From NCBI GenBank assembly GCA_022647565.1, contig JALCLA010000003.1, forward strand, positions 372,001-436,000: DNA of 64,000 bases. Direction: 5' to 3'. Under the pieces are notes generated by a model. It did no database searches. It worked only from the letters and a program-made list of their open reading frames with translations, and was not told the origin of the DNA. Numbering within the stretch: the stretch's first letter is position 1; the number at the start of each line of letters is the position of its first letter. The position numbers and the translations under genes were made by a program. This DNA is from Chiayiivirga sp. (GTDB taxonomy: Bacteria; Pseudomonadota; Gammaproteobacteria; Xanthomonadales; Xanthomonadaceae). Shown here piece after piece: positions 37,914 to 48,259 of the stretch.

Positions 37914-40900
37914 TCACTCGAAGCCATGCGCGAAGATCGAATCGGGCAAGGGCGCGTTCACCGTGACCTCGGCCGTTCGGTTCACCGGCCCGCCGTTGCC
38001 CTCGCAGCTCAGTTCGTATCGGGCGTTGGTCGTCGGCGATACGGACAGGTTGCCTTGTGCAAGCTCGGACGCTTCCAGGTCACGCACCAGGCCCTGCCCA
38101 TCAAGGCGGATCGAACAGGCCGTGGCGTTGGCGGTCTGCCAGCCGAGCAGGCTCGAATCGCCTGCCACGATCTGCGAAGGCGTGGCGATGAACACGGCAA
38201 TCTGCACTCGCGGCAGCACGGTGATGGAGACCGCGCTGGTCACCGGTCCGCCCGGCCCTTCGCATTGCAGGGTGAAAACCGCATCCGTCATCGGCATCAC
38301 CATCACCGATCCGGAGGTGGAACCCGGCACGGGCAAGGGTATGGGCGATCCACCCAGGTTCGAGTCGATGCGGCAGCTCTGCGCGTGCTCGACGCTCCAA
38401 TCGAGCCGAACGGCATCACCCGCCACGATCTGGATGGGGGATGCGCTGTAGGCAAGGATGGCGACCGGCGGCTCGACCGTGATCGTTACCTGGCGGGTGA
38501 CCGGTCCTTGCGGCCCGCTACAGCGCAGCAGGTACGCGCTGGTGGTGGCGGGCGACACAAGTCTCGAACCGCTGGCCAGTTCCTGCGGCGTGAGCGCCAC
38601 CGGAGCGCTTCCCAGCGGCGCTTCCAGTTCGCAGGCGCTGGCATTCGTCGTGGCCCAGCCCAGGGTGCTGGCATTGCCGCGCAGGATCGTGGCGGGAGTG
38701 GCCGCGAGGCTGTCGATGCGCACCGGCGGCAGCTGGCTGGCGCGGCACGCGGCCCCTCCGGCCTGCAGCACGATGTTGTCGAGCGCCCAACCAGGGGCAT
38801 TGACCGAGCCGTCGGACGTGAAGCGGAAGCGCAGGCGCGCATTGGCTTGGCCATCAAGTTGCGGCAGGGTCAGCGACACCTTGCGCCACGACGTCTCGCC
38901 GTCGCAGCGGAACACCTCGTTCCAGCTTGAGCCGCCGTTTGTGCTGACCTCGACCATGCCGAAGTCGAAGGTGGCTTCGGTATTGCAACGCTGGTCGAAC
39001 TCCAGATTGACCGTGTTGTAGCCGGCGAGATTCAGGACTGGACTCGACAGCGAGATGTCCAGGTTGTGCCCATGGTTTCCCGTCGCGCTTTGCAGCCATG
39101 CGGCACCGCCATCGCGCCCCTGCCCGGCCCGCCGTTGCCACGGCGACTGCGCCACGAAGGGCGTGGCCTGGTTCAGTTCGACCGGATCTTCCAGGCGTCG
39201 GCAGAGTCGAAACAGTTCGAAGTCGCGGGTCAATGCAGCGCCCGCAACGAAGTTCAGCGGCGCAGTTGTCTCCGACTCGTATCCGGGCGCAGATGTCGTG
39301 ATCGGATAGCTGCCGGCCCGCACCAGCCGCGCATAGCTGCCGTCGACGGGATCGGTGGCGGCGGTCCACGTCCCAACCTGCACCTGCGCCGGCAGCGCGG
39401 CCCCGCTGATCGCATCCGACACGGTTCCCGACAGGGCGGCGGCCTGATCCGGCGCCACCACTTCAAGAAAGGCCGCGGCTGCCGGGCCATCGGCCCCGGT
39501 GCTGTCCCGCCCCTGCACGAAGACCAGATGCTTGCCGACCGCGAGGCCGGCGCTGGGCACACTGGCGCGGGCCGTCTCGATCGTGGCATCGAAGCCGCCA
39601 TCTTCCGGCAGCATCGCCAGCGGCTGCGCACCTGACTGCCACGGCGGCAGCGTCAGATAGGCACGGGCGGACGCGATCGGCTGCACCGCCGGCACCGGGC
39701 CCGAATTCGCGGCGCTGGCGGTCTGCTGGCGCTCGTCGTCGAACGTGGCCACCACCTGCACCTGGTCCCCGGCAAAGATCAGATCCGGCTCGATCCGCAC
39801 CGAATGCGCGTCCGGGCCGAACGGCAAGCGGTAAGGCGCGCGCAACACGCGCGCGGCGTAGCGCAGCAGGGCGCGGTTCGGACCCAGCACCTGATTCTCG
39901 AACTCCGTACAGCCCTGGAAGAAGGCTGTACCCAACTCCATCGCATAGCTGGCAACGCCCAGCTCACCGTAGGCGAAGTCATCGGTGGTGCCGTCGGTGG
40001 GGTACAGCCCCACCGAAGCCTGCGCGGTGTAGCCGTTGAACCCGGCAAGACGTCGTCCCAGCGCCTCCAGCGCGGTCGCGTTCGGCGCCCGCGTCTGGAT
40101 GAAGCCCCAGGGCCACAACACCAGTTGCGAGTAGCTGTGTATGTCGATGAACAGGCCGCTGGTATCGTCGGGCGCGGCATCGGTGAGCGCCGGCCCGCGG
40201 CGATCCGGATAGATCGAGCGGGTGTGCTGCACGATGGCCTGGGTCTCCGGCTCGGAGTTTGCACTCGGTCCGCGGAAGGTTTCGGCACAGGCGCTGCCGC
40301 TGGACCCGTTGTACTCGCCCCACACGAAAGGGAAGTTGCGGTTCAGGTCCACGCCGCGGTTGTTGCCTCCGGCGCAATGCGTGTTGTTGGCGTTCTTGCG
40401 CCACAGGATCCCGGTCTCGGCGCGCTTGCGCCCGTCCGGATTCGCATGCACCAGTACCTGGATCTCATGGTGGTCGAGAATCCACGTGGCATCGGCATCC
40501 ACGCCGTAGCCTTCGACCAGTTCCTCCACGAAGCGCAGCACCAGTTCAGCCGGCGTGTACTCGCGCGCATGGATCGAGCCGATCAGGAACAGGATCGGCT
40601 TGGGACCTGGAGTGGCGCTGCTGGTGGCGCGGATCACGCGCATCGGATAGCCCGCGCCCGTACCGGTTTCCCAACTGTTTCCGATATCGAGATACGACAC
40701 GAGCGAGGGTCGCGTCGCCGCCAGCTGCGCGATGCGCGCCTGCGCCTCCTCGACCGTGCGGTAGCACGAATACCCGCCGATGCTGGCGGGCTCATGCATC
40801 GCTTGATCGAGGCGCAGCAGGGCCTGGGTCGCCTGCGCGTCGACCTCGAGCCGGAACCCGGCGGCGATCAGGCGCGAGCGCAGCCACGGGTCGGCCTCGG

Positions 40901-41078
40901 TGATCAGGACGCCCTTGTTGCGGTCGATACGCGCATGCCCCAGCAGCGGCGTGACCTCATCGAGTTGCGCCGGATCGTCGAACCACGCTCGTATCGCCTG
41001 CACCTCGTCCTGCGCCTGCAATCCGGCCGACACCGACATCAGTGTCGCCGCCAACAGTCCCCATCCCCAACGCCGCAT
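37914..41078 (-). CDS. Secreted M14-family zinc carboxypeptidase with Ig-like C-terminal repeats
   Basis: A 1054-residue exported peptidase. A signal peptide (MRRWGWGLLAATLMSVSAGLQA) and a propeptide of about 100 residues precede an M14 catalytic domain (about 105-415). Zinc ligands are H170/E173 (HAREYTPAE) and H314 (DIHSYSQ), the catalytic Glu is E381 (SYAMELG), and substrate-binding NPDGRKR and DLNRNFPF are present. Next come a carboxypeptidase-regulatory-like domain (about 555-640), a jellyroll-like segment (about 650-800), and three similar Ig-like repeats beginning PATILRGNASTLGWA, PIQIVAGDAVRLDWS and PSQIVAGDSSLLGWQ. The last residues are SIFAHGFE. It probably degrades extracellular peptides. 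It is transcribed toward the exporter operon but is separated from it by its own promoter region. Confidence 0.9.
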   Translation of the reverse strand: MRRWGWGLLAATLMSVSAGLQAQDEVQAIRAWFDDPAQLDEVTPLLGHARIDRNKGVLITEADPWLRSRLIAAGFRLEVDAQATQALLRLDQAMHEPASIGGYSCYRTVEEAQARIAQLAATRPSLVSYLDIGNSWETGTGAGYPMRVIRATSSATPGPKPILFLIGSIHAREYTPAELVLRFVEELVEGYGVDADATWILDHHEIQVLVHANPDGRKRAETGILWRKNANNTHCAGGNNRGVDLNRNFPFVWGEYNGSSGSACAETFRGPSANSEPETQAIVQHTRSIYPDRRGPALTDAAPDDTSGLFIDIHSYSQLVLWPWGFIQTRAPNATALEALGRRLAGFNGYTAQASVGLYPTDGTTDDFAYGELGVASYAMELGTAFFQGCTEFENQVLGPNRALLRYAARVLRAPYRLPFGPDAHSVRIEPDLIFAGDQVQVVATFDDERQQTASAANSGPVPAVQPIASARAYLTLPPWQSGAQPLAMLPEDGGFDATIETARASVPSAGLAVGKHLVFVQGRDSTGADGPAAAAFLEVVAPDQAAALSGTVSDAISGAALPAQVQVGTWTAATDPVDGSYARLVRAGSYPITTSAPGYESETTAPLNFVAGAALTRDFELFRLCRRLEDPVELNQATPFVAQSPWQRRAGQGRDGGAAWLQSATGNHGHNLDISLSSPVLNLAGYNTVNLEFDQRCNTEATFDFGMVEVSTNGGSSWNEVFRCDGETSWRKVSLTLPQLDGQANARLRFRFTSDGSVNAPGWALDNIVLQAGGAACRASQLPPVRIDSLAATPATILRGNASTLGWATTNASACELEAPLGSAPVALTPQELASGSRLVSPATTSAYLLRCSGPQGPVTRQVTITVEPPVAILAYSASPIQIVAGDAVRLDWSVEHAQSCRIDSNLGGSPIPLPVPGSTSGSVMVMPMTDAVFTLQCEGPGGPVTSAVSITVLPRVQIAVFIATPSQIVAGDSSLLGWQTANATACSIRLDGQGLVRDLEASELAQGNLSVSPTTNARYELSCEGNGGPVNRTAEVTVNAPLPDSIFAHGFE

Positions 41079-41161
41079 ATCCCCATCCCCGGGCCAACGA
41101 AGCTGCGGAGTGTGCCAGCACCCGACGCACGGGGCGAGAACCGCCTTCCTCCGGGTCTGGA

Positions 41162-42103
41162 CTAGCGCTCGGCGTTCGACACCCCATGCGGCACATGCCC
41201 CGCGGCCACGTGGCGGCGGGCGCTTTCGATGTTGTGGGTGGAGTCATCGAAGAACAGGTCGGCGCCGAAAGCTTCCAGGAACGGGCCCTTGTCACGGCCA
41301 CCGAGGAACAAGGCTTCGTCCAGGCGCACGCCCCAGTGGCGCAGGGTGAGGATCACGCGCTTGTGCGCCGGGGCCGAACGCGCGGTGACGAGCGCGGTGC
41401 GGATCGGGGACTCATCCGGGCCGAACGCACCCTGGATATCGTGCAAGGCGCCGAGGAAGCCCTTGAACGGCCCGCCCGAGAGCGGCTGTTCGGCCAGCTC
41501 GATCTCGTTGCGGGCGAAGGCCTCGATGCCCTGCTCGCGGCTGATGCGCTCGGACTCGTCGCCGAAGATCACGGCGTCGCCGTCGAAGGCAATGCGCAGC
41601 TCGCCCCGGTCATTGTCCACCGCGCGCGCCGGCAGGATCGTGGCCGCAGCTACCTCGTGTTCCAGCGCGCGTCGCACCGATTCGGGATTGGCCGACAGGA
41701 ACAGGTGCGCGCCAAAGGGTTTGATGTAGGGCCAGGTCGGTGCACCGCTGGTGAACACCGCGCGCACGATATCGAGGCCGTGGTGCTCGATCGCGTTGAA
41801 GATGCGCAGCCCGGTATCGGAGGAATTGCGCGACAGCAGGATGACTTCCACCTTCGGCAGACCCGGCCGCTCGATGCGATTGAGCGCGAGCAGCTTGCGC
41901 ACCAGCGGGAACGCGATGCCCGGTTCCAGCATTTCGTTCTCGCGCTGCCGCTGGTAACTGGCATAGGCCGCGACGCCATCGCGCTCGAACAGCGCGTGCC
42001 CGGCTTCGAGATCGAACAGGGCGCGGGCCGACAGCGCAACCACCAGCTTGTGGTTCGCCGTCGCGCCGCTTTCGCCGAGGGGGAGCCGGTCTGCCAGAGT
42101 CAT
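41162..42103 (-). CDS. 5'-nucleotidase (cytosolic NT5C1-like family)
   Basis: A 313-residue protein of the cytosolic 5'-nucleotidase I family, a HAD-type phosphatase group that dephosphorylates nucleoside monophosphates. Typical blocks are KLVVALSARALFDLEAGHAL (the HAD motif I position carries DLE), LLSRNSSDTGLRIFNAIEHH, AFTSGAP-like VFTSGAPTWPYIKPFGAHLF, IAFDGDAVIFGDESE and the C-terminal FFDDSTHNIE. The start ATG at 42103 matches the family N-terminus; the open frame beyond it overlaps the gap to NAD kinase. The neighbouring nadK gene lies 52 bp upstream on the same strand, so the two may be cotranscribed in nucleotide metabolism. Confidence 0.88.
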   Translation of the reverse strand: MTLADRLPLGESGATANHKLVVALSARALFDLEAGHALFERDGVAAYASYQRQRENEMLEPGIAFPLVRKLLALNRIERPGLPKVEVILLSRNSSDTGLRIFNAIEHHGLDIVRAVFTSGAPTWPYIKPFGAHLFLSANPESVRRALEHEVAAATILPARAVDNDRGELRIAFDGDAVIFGDESERISREQGIEAFARNEIELAEQPLSGGPFKGFLGALHDIQGAFGPDESPIRTALVTARSAPAHKRVILTLRHWGVRLDEALFLGGRDKGPFLEAFGADLFFDDSTHNIESARRHVAAGHVPHGVSNAER

Positions 42104-42155
42104 GTGCGGAGCCTGCCCGGCTGCGGTCTCGCAGGCTGCGACGTTGCCATCACGA

Positions 42156-42926
42156 TCAGTGCGCGAACTGCTCGTTGAGAATGCGTTCTTCCAGATTGTG
42201 TTCCGGGTCGAACAACAGGGTGACGGTCCTGTCACGCGACTCACGGATCGACACCTCCACCACGTCGCGCACTTCCGACGAATCCGCCGTGGCGCTGACC
42301 GGGCGCTTGTAATGATCGAGGATTTCCATCTTCACCTCGGTGCCGGCGCGCAGGATCGCGCCGCGCCAGCGCCGTGGTCGGAACGGACTGATCGGCGTCA
42401 TCGCCAGCACCTCACTGCCGAGCGGCAGGATCGGACCATGCGCCGACAGGTTGTAGGCCGTGCTGCCGGCGGCCGTCGACAGCAGCACGCCGTCGCAAAC
42501 CAGTTCTTCCAGGCGCACCGCGCCGTTGAGCGAGACGCGGATCTTCGCCGCCTGCTTGGTCTGGCGCAGCAGCGAGACTTCGTTGAACGCCAGCGCCTCG
42601 ACACTGCTGCCGGCCTCGGAGGTGGCGATCATTTCGAGCGGTTTGAGGACGGCAGGCTGCGCCGCGGCGATGCGATCGAGCAGACCTTCCGGCCGGTACT
42701 GGTTCATCAGGAAACCGACCGTCCCGGCCTTCATCCCGTAAACCGGCTTGTTCAAGGCCTTGTGCCGATGCAGGGTCTGCAACATGAAGCCATCGCCGCC
42801 CAGGGCGACGATCACCTCGGCCTCGTCCGGCTTCAGCGCGCCGAAGCTGCGCTGCAAATCGGCCAGCCCGGACTGGGCTTCCGGGGTCTTGCTGGCGACG
42901 ACCGCGATGCGGATTGGCGTGCTCAC
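42156..42926 (-). CDS. nadK: NAD kinase
   Basis: A 256-residue enzyme that phosphorylates NAD to NADP. The family GGDG motif ([14 protein letters not shown], about residues 42-55), the NE/S motif AFNEVSLLR and the glycine-rich substrate loop ([20 protein letters not shown]) are all present. The length and [14 protein letters not shown] start fit proteobacterial NadK, in the shorter form seen in Lysobacterales. A MITE-like repeat occupies the region upstream of its start. Confidence 0.95.
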   Translation of the reverse strand: MSTPIRIAVVASKTPEAQSGLADLQRSFGALKPDEAEVIVALGGDGFMLQTLHRHKALNKPVYGMKAGTVGFLMNQYRPEGLLDRIAAAQPAVLKPLEMIATSEAGSSVEALAFNEVSLLRQTKQAAKIRVSLNGAVRLEELVCDGVLLSTAAGSTAYNLSAHGPILPLGSEVLAMTPISPFRPRRWRGAILRAGTEVKMEILDHYKRPVSATADSSEVRDVVEVSIRESRDRTVTLLFDPEHNLEERILNEQFAH

Positions 42927-42996
42927 CTGGACTCCGGCGAATTCAGTCGATCGCTAGCTTACCCGAGAGCGGTGAAACAAGAGCAAACGGTGAAGC

Positions 42997-43168
42997 AAGA
43001 GCGTTCAACGCAAAGGACGCAAAGGAAAAGCAGAGAGAAGCGCAGAGGAGAGCAAGAGCATCTCGAGTTGCTTCTCGCCAGAGGATGGCGTTCGCGACCG
43101 GCCACTCAAGCTTTTCTTTGCGTTCCTTTCATCTGCTCTACTTTGCGTCCTTTGCGTTGAACGCTCTT
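42997..43168. mobile_element. MITE-like element with 28-bp perfect inverted repeats
   Basis: The 28 bases at 42997-43024 are the exact reverse complement of 43141-43168; the outer part reads AAGAGCGTTCAACGCAAAGG. The 172-bp element carries no gene and its interior is partly self-complementary (purine-rich left, pyrimidine-rich right). No target-site duplication is evident. Just left, an 18-bp unit GGTGAAACAAGAGCAAAC (42971) is imperfectly repeated at 42989, running into the left terminus. It lies between nadK and the NAD-GDH gene. Confidence 0.7.
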
Positions 43169-43191
43169 GATCTGGATCCCGATCTTCCGCC

Positions 43192-46100
43192 TTACCCGCG
43201 CGCGCCGGCCGCCGCCAACTGCGCCAGTCGTCGCACTGCCACCGAGACCGTGGGGAAATCCATGCCGCGCTGGTTGCGCATGTCGGCGAACATCGACTGG
43301 GTGAAGCGCAAGCCCGAATCGTCACGCCCCATCCAGCTCGCCACGCGCTGCTCCGGCGTGCCCTTGCCCTGGGCCAGGACCTGCGCCACGAGGACGCTCT
43401 GCTGGCCCTGCAATTCGTCGCGCATTACGCCGCGCGCATGCGCGCTCCAGCGGCCCTCCACCGGCAACTCGTCGATCTTCTGCAGCAACCACTTCAGGTG
43501 CAAGGCTTCGCCCAGGCCGAAATAGACCTTGGCCACGTCCTTGACCTCGAGCTTGCGCTCCAGCGCCACTTCCACCACGTCCAGCGCCGAACTCACGAAC
43601 GGCAACGCCGCAAGCTTCTCCGCCATCGCCTGCGGGAAGCCCAGGTCAAGCCAGCGCGCGCGTTCCTCGGCAAACTGGGTGCGATCCTCGCTCGAAAGCA
43701 AGTCGTTCAGGTCACCGCGCAGCAAGGCGATGCCGGGCTGGTAGCGCGCCACTGCCGCGGCGATGTCGAGGTTCTCGCCCGGCCGGTTTAGCAGCCAGCG
43801 GCTCATGTTGCGCAGCACGCCCCAGATGCCAAGCAAGGCCTGGATCTGCGCGCTCTCCGGCACCTGCAGGTCGAGCGAGTCGATCCCGGCCCAGAGGTCA
43901 CGCGCCTCGATCACCTCGCGCGCGATGCTGTAGGCCTTGGCGATCTGCGCCGGCGACTCGCCCGTGTCCTCCTGCATGCGCAGCAGGAAGGTGGCACCCA
44001 TGCGGTTGACCAGCGAGTTGGTCACCGCGGTGGCGATGATCTCGCGCCGCAGGCGGTGCTGCTCCATGTCGGCGGCGTACTTTTCCTGCAGCGCGTTCGG
44101 GAAGTAACGCACCAGCTCCTTGGACAGGTACGGATCTTCCGGCACGTCCGATTCGAGCAACTGGTTGAAGATCACGATCTTGTCGTAGCTGAGCAGGATC
44201 GACAGCTCGGGACGGGTCAGGCCCTGGCCACGCTCCTTGCGCTCCAGCAATTCGGCATCGCTGGGCAGGTACTCGATGCCGCGATCGAGCAGGCCCTGGC
44301 CTTCGAGCGTGCGGATGAAATGCCCGAACGTGCCCAGGCGCGGCACACTCATGGTTTCCATCAAGCTGATGGCCTGGTTCTGGCGGTAGTTGTCGTTCAG
44401 CACCAGGTCGCCGACCTCGTCGGTCATGCTGGCCAGCAGCGCATTGCGCGCGTCCATCGATAGCTCGCCGCGCTGCACCGGCGCACCGAGCAGGATCTTG
44501 ATGTTGACCTCGTGGTCGGAGGTATCCACGCCGGCCGAATTGTCGATGAAATCGGTGTTGAGCAGCACGCCCTGCTGCGCCGCCTCGATGCGCCCGCGCT
44601 GGGTCATGCCGAGGTTGCCGCCCTCGCCCATCACCCTGGCGCGCATCTGGTTGCCGTCGATGCGGATTGCGTTGTTGCCACGATCACCGACGTCGGCGTG
44701 GGTTTCGCCCGAAGCCTTGACGTAGGTGCCGATGCCACCGTTCCAGAGCAGGTCGACCGGGGCCTTGAGGATGGCCGACAGCAACTCGTTCGGCGTCATC
44801 TGCTCCACGTTCGCCGCGATGCCGAGCACGCGCCGGACGTCGGCAGAAACCGGGATGGCCTTGGAACTGCGCGGCCACACGCCACCGCCGACGGAGATCA
44901 GCCCCTTGTCGTAGTCGTCCCAGCTCGAACGCGGCAGCTTGAACAGGCGCTCGCGCTCGACGTAGGACTTCGCCGAGTCCGGGTTCGGGTCGAGGAAGAT
45001 GTGGCGATGGTCGAAGGCCGCCACGAGGCGGATGTGGCGCGACAGCAGCATGCCATTGCCGAACACGTCGCCGGACATGTCGCCGACGCCGGCGCAAGTG
45101 AAATCCTCGCTCTGCGAATCGCGCCCCATGGCGCGAAAGTGGCGCTTGACCGATTCCCAACCACCACGCGCGGTGATGCCCATGCCCTTGTGGTCATAAC
45201 CGACCGAGCCGCCGGAGGCAAAGGCATCGCCCATCCAGAACCCGTGGTCGAGCGAGATCGCATTGGCGATATCGGAGAACGTGGCGGTGCCCTTGTCGGC
45301 CGCAACCACGAGGTACGGATCATCGGCGTCGTGCCGCACCACATCGACCGGGTGCACCACGTTGCCATCGACCAGGTTGTCGGTGATGTCGAGCAGGCCG
45401 TTGATGAACAGGCGATAGCACGCGATACCCTCGGCCAGCTGCGCATCGCGGTCGCCGCCGATGGGCGGACGCTTGACGAAGAATCCGCCCTTGGCCCCGA
45501 CCGGCACGATCACGGTGTTCTTCACCATCTGCGCCTTCACCAGGCCAAGTACTTCGGTGCGGAAGTCCTCGCGCCGATCCGACCAGCGCAAGCCACCACG
45601 CGCCACCGGGCCGAAGCGCAGGTGCACGCCTTCCACGCGCGGCCCATAGACGAAGATCTCGCGATAGGGACGCGGCTTGGGCAAGTCGGGAAGCTTGCCG
45701 GTATCAAACTTGAAGCTGATGTAATCGCGCGGCTTGCCGTCGCGGGTCTGGTAGAACCCGGTGCGCAAGGTGGCACGGATCACGCTCATGAAGCTGCGCA
45801 GGATGCGATCTTCGTCGAGGCTGGCAACGCGATCGAGCAAGGCATGCAGCGCGGATTCGGCGGCCTTCATCTGCACCTCGCGCGACCCGGCGCGCGCGTC
45901 GATCAGCAGGCCAAGCGCGGTTTCGGCCGCGGCATCGTTCGAGATCAGGCGCTTGACCTGGGTGCTGAAGCGCAGCTGGCCGTTGCGCACCTCGTCCTGG
46001 CTCTCCTGGCCAGTGGACGGATGGAACTTGGCCTCGAATTTCTCCACCAGCAGGCGTGCCAGCAGCGGATAACGCGCCAGCGTTTCTTCCATGTAGCTCT

Positions 46101-48132
46101 GCGAGAACGGCACCCCGGTCTGCAGCAGGTACTTAGCGTAGCCGCGCAGCATCGCCACCTGGCGCCAGTCGAGGCCGGCCGCCAGGATAAGGCGATTGAA
46201 CCCGTCGCTCTCCGCGTGGCCACGCCAGATGCGATCGAAGGCGTTCTCGAAGCTGTCGCGCACGGCATCGACATCGACCTCGCCCGAGCGCGACTCCACC
46301 TCGAAGTCCTGGATGTGGATGGAAACCTCGCCCACGTGCATGGTGTACGGGTGCTCGGTGAGCAGGCGCAGCCCCATGTTCTCCAGCATCGGCAAGACTT
46401 CCGACAGCGGGATGTCGCGACCCTGGCGGTAGAGCTTGAAACGCAGCGCCTGCGCATCGCCGCGCGCCGGTCGGTACAGGCTCAGGCGCAGGTCGTCCGG
46501 GCCGCGCAGCGCCGCCGCGCGCTCCACGTCGGTGGCCGCGATCTCGGGCGTGGACTCCTCGATGTAGCCGGTGGGCAGTGCCTTGCCGTAACGGTTGGCG
46601 AGCTTCAAACCCTTGTCCTCGCCATGCCGTGCGACCAGGGCATCGCGCAGCTCGTCGTGCCAGTTGCGCACGATCTGTGCCAGCCGCACTTCCAGCTCGG
46701 CGCTGTCCACCTCGGCCCCACCGGCCTTCGGACGCACGATCAGGTGCAACTGCGCAAGCGGCGACTCGCCCACCTGGATCGTGGTGTCGATGCGCTGGCC
46801 GTTCAGCGCCTCCATCAGCATCGCTTCGATCCGGCGCCGGATCTCGCTGGTGAAGCGGTCGCGCGGAATGTAGGCCAGGGCCGAGTAGAAGCGGCCGTAG
46901 CGGTCGCGGCGCAGGAACAGCTTGGGACGGATGCGCTCCTGCAGCCCGAGGATGCCCATCGCGGTGCGGAACAATTCCTCCTCGCCCGACTGGAACAACT
47001 CGTCGCGCGGCAGCGATTCCAGGATGTGGCGCAGCGCCTTGCCGCTGTGGCTGCGCACCGCCAGCCCCGACTTGGCCATCACGTACTCGTGCCGCTCGCG
47101 CACCAGCGGGATGTCCCACGGCCGGCGCGAATAGGCGCTGGAGGTGTAGAGCCCGATGAAACGCTGCTCGCCATTCGGGCGCCCCTGCGCATCGAACGTG
47201 AGCACCCCGATGTAGTCCATGTAGCCGGGACGATGCACGGTGGAGCGCGCATTGGTCTTGGTCAGGATCAGGGCATCGACCGATCCCGAATCCTTGAGGC
47301 TGGTGGCGGTGAGGCTGCGCAGGGAGCGCGGCTTGCCCACGCGGTCGTCGCTCTTGAGCAAGCCGAGCCCGGTGCCGGCCCGGGCGCGCAGCATGGCGTC
47401 GCCATCGCTCGCCACCACTTCGTATTCGCGATAGCCGAGGAAAGTGAAGTGATCGTCCGCCGCCCAGCGCAGGAACTCCTGCGCCTCGGCGCGACCGGCC
47501 TCGGACACGGGCATGTCGCGCCCGGGCAGTTCCTCGGCAATGGCGCGCAGCTTGAGTTGCATCGCCTGCCAGTCCTGCACGCAGGCGCGGACGTCGTTCA
47601 GCACCGCGACGATTTCGTCCTCGATGCGTTGCAGGTCGGAAGGTTCGGTCTGGCGGTCGATCTCCAGCGACATCAGCGACTCGGATTCACCCTCGCCCAG
47701 CGCCAGCACGTTGCCACCCGGATCTCGCCGGATCTTCAGTACCGGGTGACCCAGCACGTGGATCGCGATGTCGTGCTGTGCCAGCACCATGCCAACGGTG
47801 TCGACCAGGAACGGCATGTCGTCGTTCGCGATCTGGATGACGGTGTGCGGCGACTCCCAGCCGTGCTCCTCGACCGTCGGGTTGAAAGTGCGGATGGCGA
47901 CCTTGCCCGGGCGCCGTTCACGCACGAAGTCGAGGAAGCCACGCGCCAGCGCGGCCCAGGCCTGCGGGCTGCGCAAGCGGTATTCCTCGGCCGACATGCG
48001 CCCGTAGAACGCCTCCACGAACAGCGACGCCTCCTTGAATCGGGGCGCGGGAACCATGGCGCGCAACGCGTCCAGGATGGGCTCGAGCGAAACGTCGTGG
48101 AGGGTCGACACGGAAGCGGATTGGGCGCTCAT
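43192..48132 (-). CDS. NAD-specific glutamate dehydrogenase (large, 180-kDa class)
   Basis: A 1646-residue NAD-GDH that deaminates glutamate to 2-oxoglutarate and ammonia in the cytoplasm. The N-terminal ~600 residues contain the ACT-like regulatory segments of the class (NDDMPFLVDTVGMVLAQHDI). The catalytic core is around residues 845-895: GGLRWSDRREDFRTEVLGL, then KNTVIVPVGAKGGFFVKRPP. A Rossmann region (VDLLWNGGIGTYVKASGE) follows. The ATG at 48132 gives the family N-terminus MSAQSASVSTL. The reading frame remains open far upstream but would run antisense through the acyl-CoA dehydrogenase terminator. The gene is monocistronic. Confidence 0.95.
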   Translation of the reverse strand: MSAQSASVSTLHDVSLEPILDALRAMVPAPRFKEASLFVEAFYGRMSAEEYRLRSPQAWAALARGFLDFVRERRPGKVAIRTFNPTVEEHGWESPHTVIQIANDDMPFLVDTVGMVLAQHDIAIHVLGHPVLKIRRDPGGNVLALGEGESESLMSLEIDRQTEPSDLQRIEDEIVAVLNDVRACVQDWQAMQLKLRAIAEELPGRDMPVSEAGRAEAQEFLRWAADDHFTFLGYREYEVVASDGDAMLRARAGTGLGLLKSDDRVGKPRSLRSLTATSLKDSGSVDALILTKTNARSTVHRPGYMDYIGVLTFDAQGRPNGEQRFIGLYTSSAYSRRPWDIPLVRERHEYVMAKSGLAVRSHSGKALRHILESLPRDELFQSGEEELFRTAMGILGLQERIRPKLFLRRDRYGRFYSALAYIPRDRFTSEIRRRIEAMLMEALNGQRIDTTIQVGESPLAQLHLIVRPKAGGAEVDSAELEVRLAQIVRNWHDELRDALVARHGEDKGLKLANRYGKALPTGYIEESTPEIAATDVERAAALRGPDDLRLSLYRPARGDAQALRFKLYRQGRDIPLSEVLPMLENMGLRLLTEHPYTMHVGEVSIHIQDFEVESRSGEVDVDAVRDSFENAFDRIWRGHAESDGFNRLILAAGLDWRQVAMLRGYAKYLLQTGVPFSQSYMEETLARYPLLARLLVEKFEAKFHPSTGQESQDEVRNGQLRFSTQVKRLISNDAAAETALGLLIDARAGSREVQMKAAESALHALLDRVASLDEDRILRSFMSVIRATLRTGFYQTRDGKPRDYISFKFDTGKLPDLPKPRPYREIFVYGPRVEGVHLRFGPVARGGLRWSDRREDFRTEVLGLVKAQMVKNTVIVPVGAKGGFFVKRPPIGGDRDAQLAEGIACYRLFINGLLDITDNLVDGNVVHPVDVVRHDADDPYLVVAADKGTATFSDIANAISLDHGFWMGDAFASGGSVGYDHKGMGITARGGWESVKRHFRAMGRDSQSEDFTCAGVGDMSGDVFGNGMLLSRHIRLVAAFDHRHIFLDPNPDSAKSYVERERLFKLPRSSWDDYDKGLISVGGGVWPRSSKAIPVSADVRRVLGIAANVEQMTPNELLSAILKAPVDLLWNGGIGTYVKASGETHADVGDRGNNAIRIDGNQMRARVMGEGGNLGMTQRGRIEAAQQGVLLNTDFIDNSAGVDTSDHEVNIKILLGAPVQRGELSMDARNALLASMTDEVGDLVLNDNYRQNQAISLMETMSVPRLGTFGHFIRTLEGQGLLDRGIEYLPSDAELLERKERGQGLTRPELSILLSYDKIVIFNQLLESDVPEDPYLSKELVRYFPNALQEKYAADMEQHRLRREIIATAVTNSLVNRMGATFLLRMQEDTGESPAQIAKAYSIAREVIEARDLWAGIDSLDLQVPESAQIQALLGIWGVLRNMSRWLLNRPGENLDIAAAVARYQPGIALLRGDLNDLLSSEDRTQFAEERARWLDLGFPQAMAEKLAALPFVSSALDVVEVALERKLEVKDVAKVYFGLGEALHLKWLLQKIDELPVEGRWSAHARGVMRDELQGQQSVLVAQVLAQGKGTPEQRVASWMGRDDSGLRFTQSMFADMRNQRGMDFPTVSVAVRRLAQLAAAGARG

Positions 48133-48208
48133 GAGCGAGAAACGACCGGGCTTGGGAAAGGTGCGTATTGTGCCAGCAGGCGCCGGCGCGCGGCCAGCCG
48201 GAAAACGA

Positions 48209-48234
48209 CAAAGCCCCGCGGTGGCGGGGCTTTG
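48209..48234 (-). terminator. Terminator of the acyl-CoA dehydrogenase gene
   Basis: An 11-bp perfect stem (CAAAGCCCCGC/GCGGGGCTTTG) with a 4-nt loop lies 25 bp after the acyl-CoA dehydrogenase stop and before the NAD-GDH start. On the minus strand it is followed by TCGTTTTCC, a weak U-rich tail. Confidence 0.8.
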
Positions 48235-48259
48235 CATACGCTCGAGTGCGGAACGTGCG

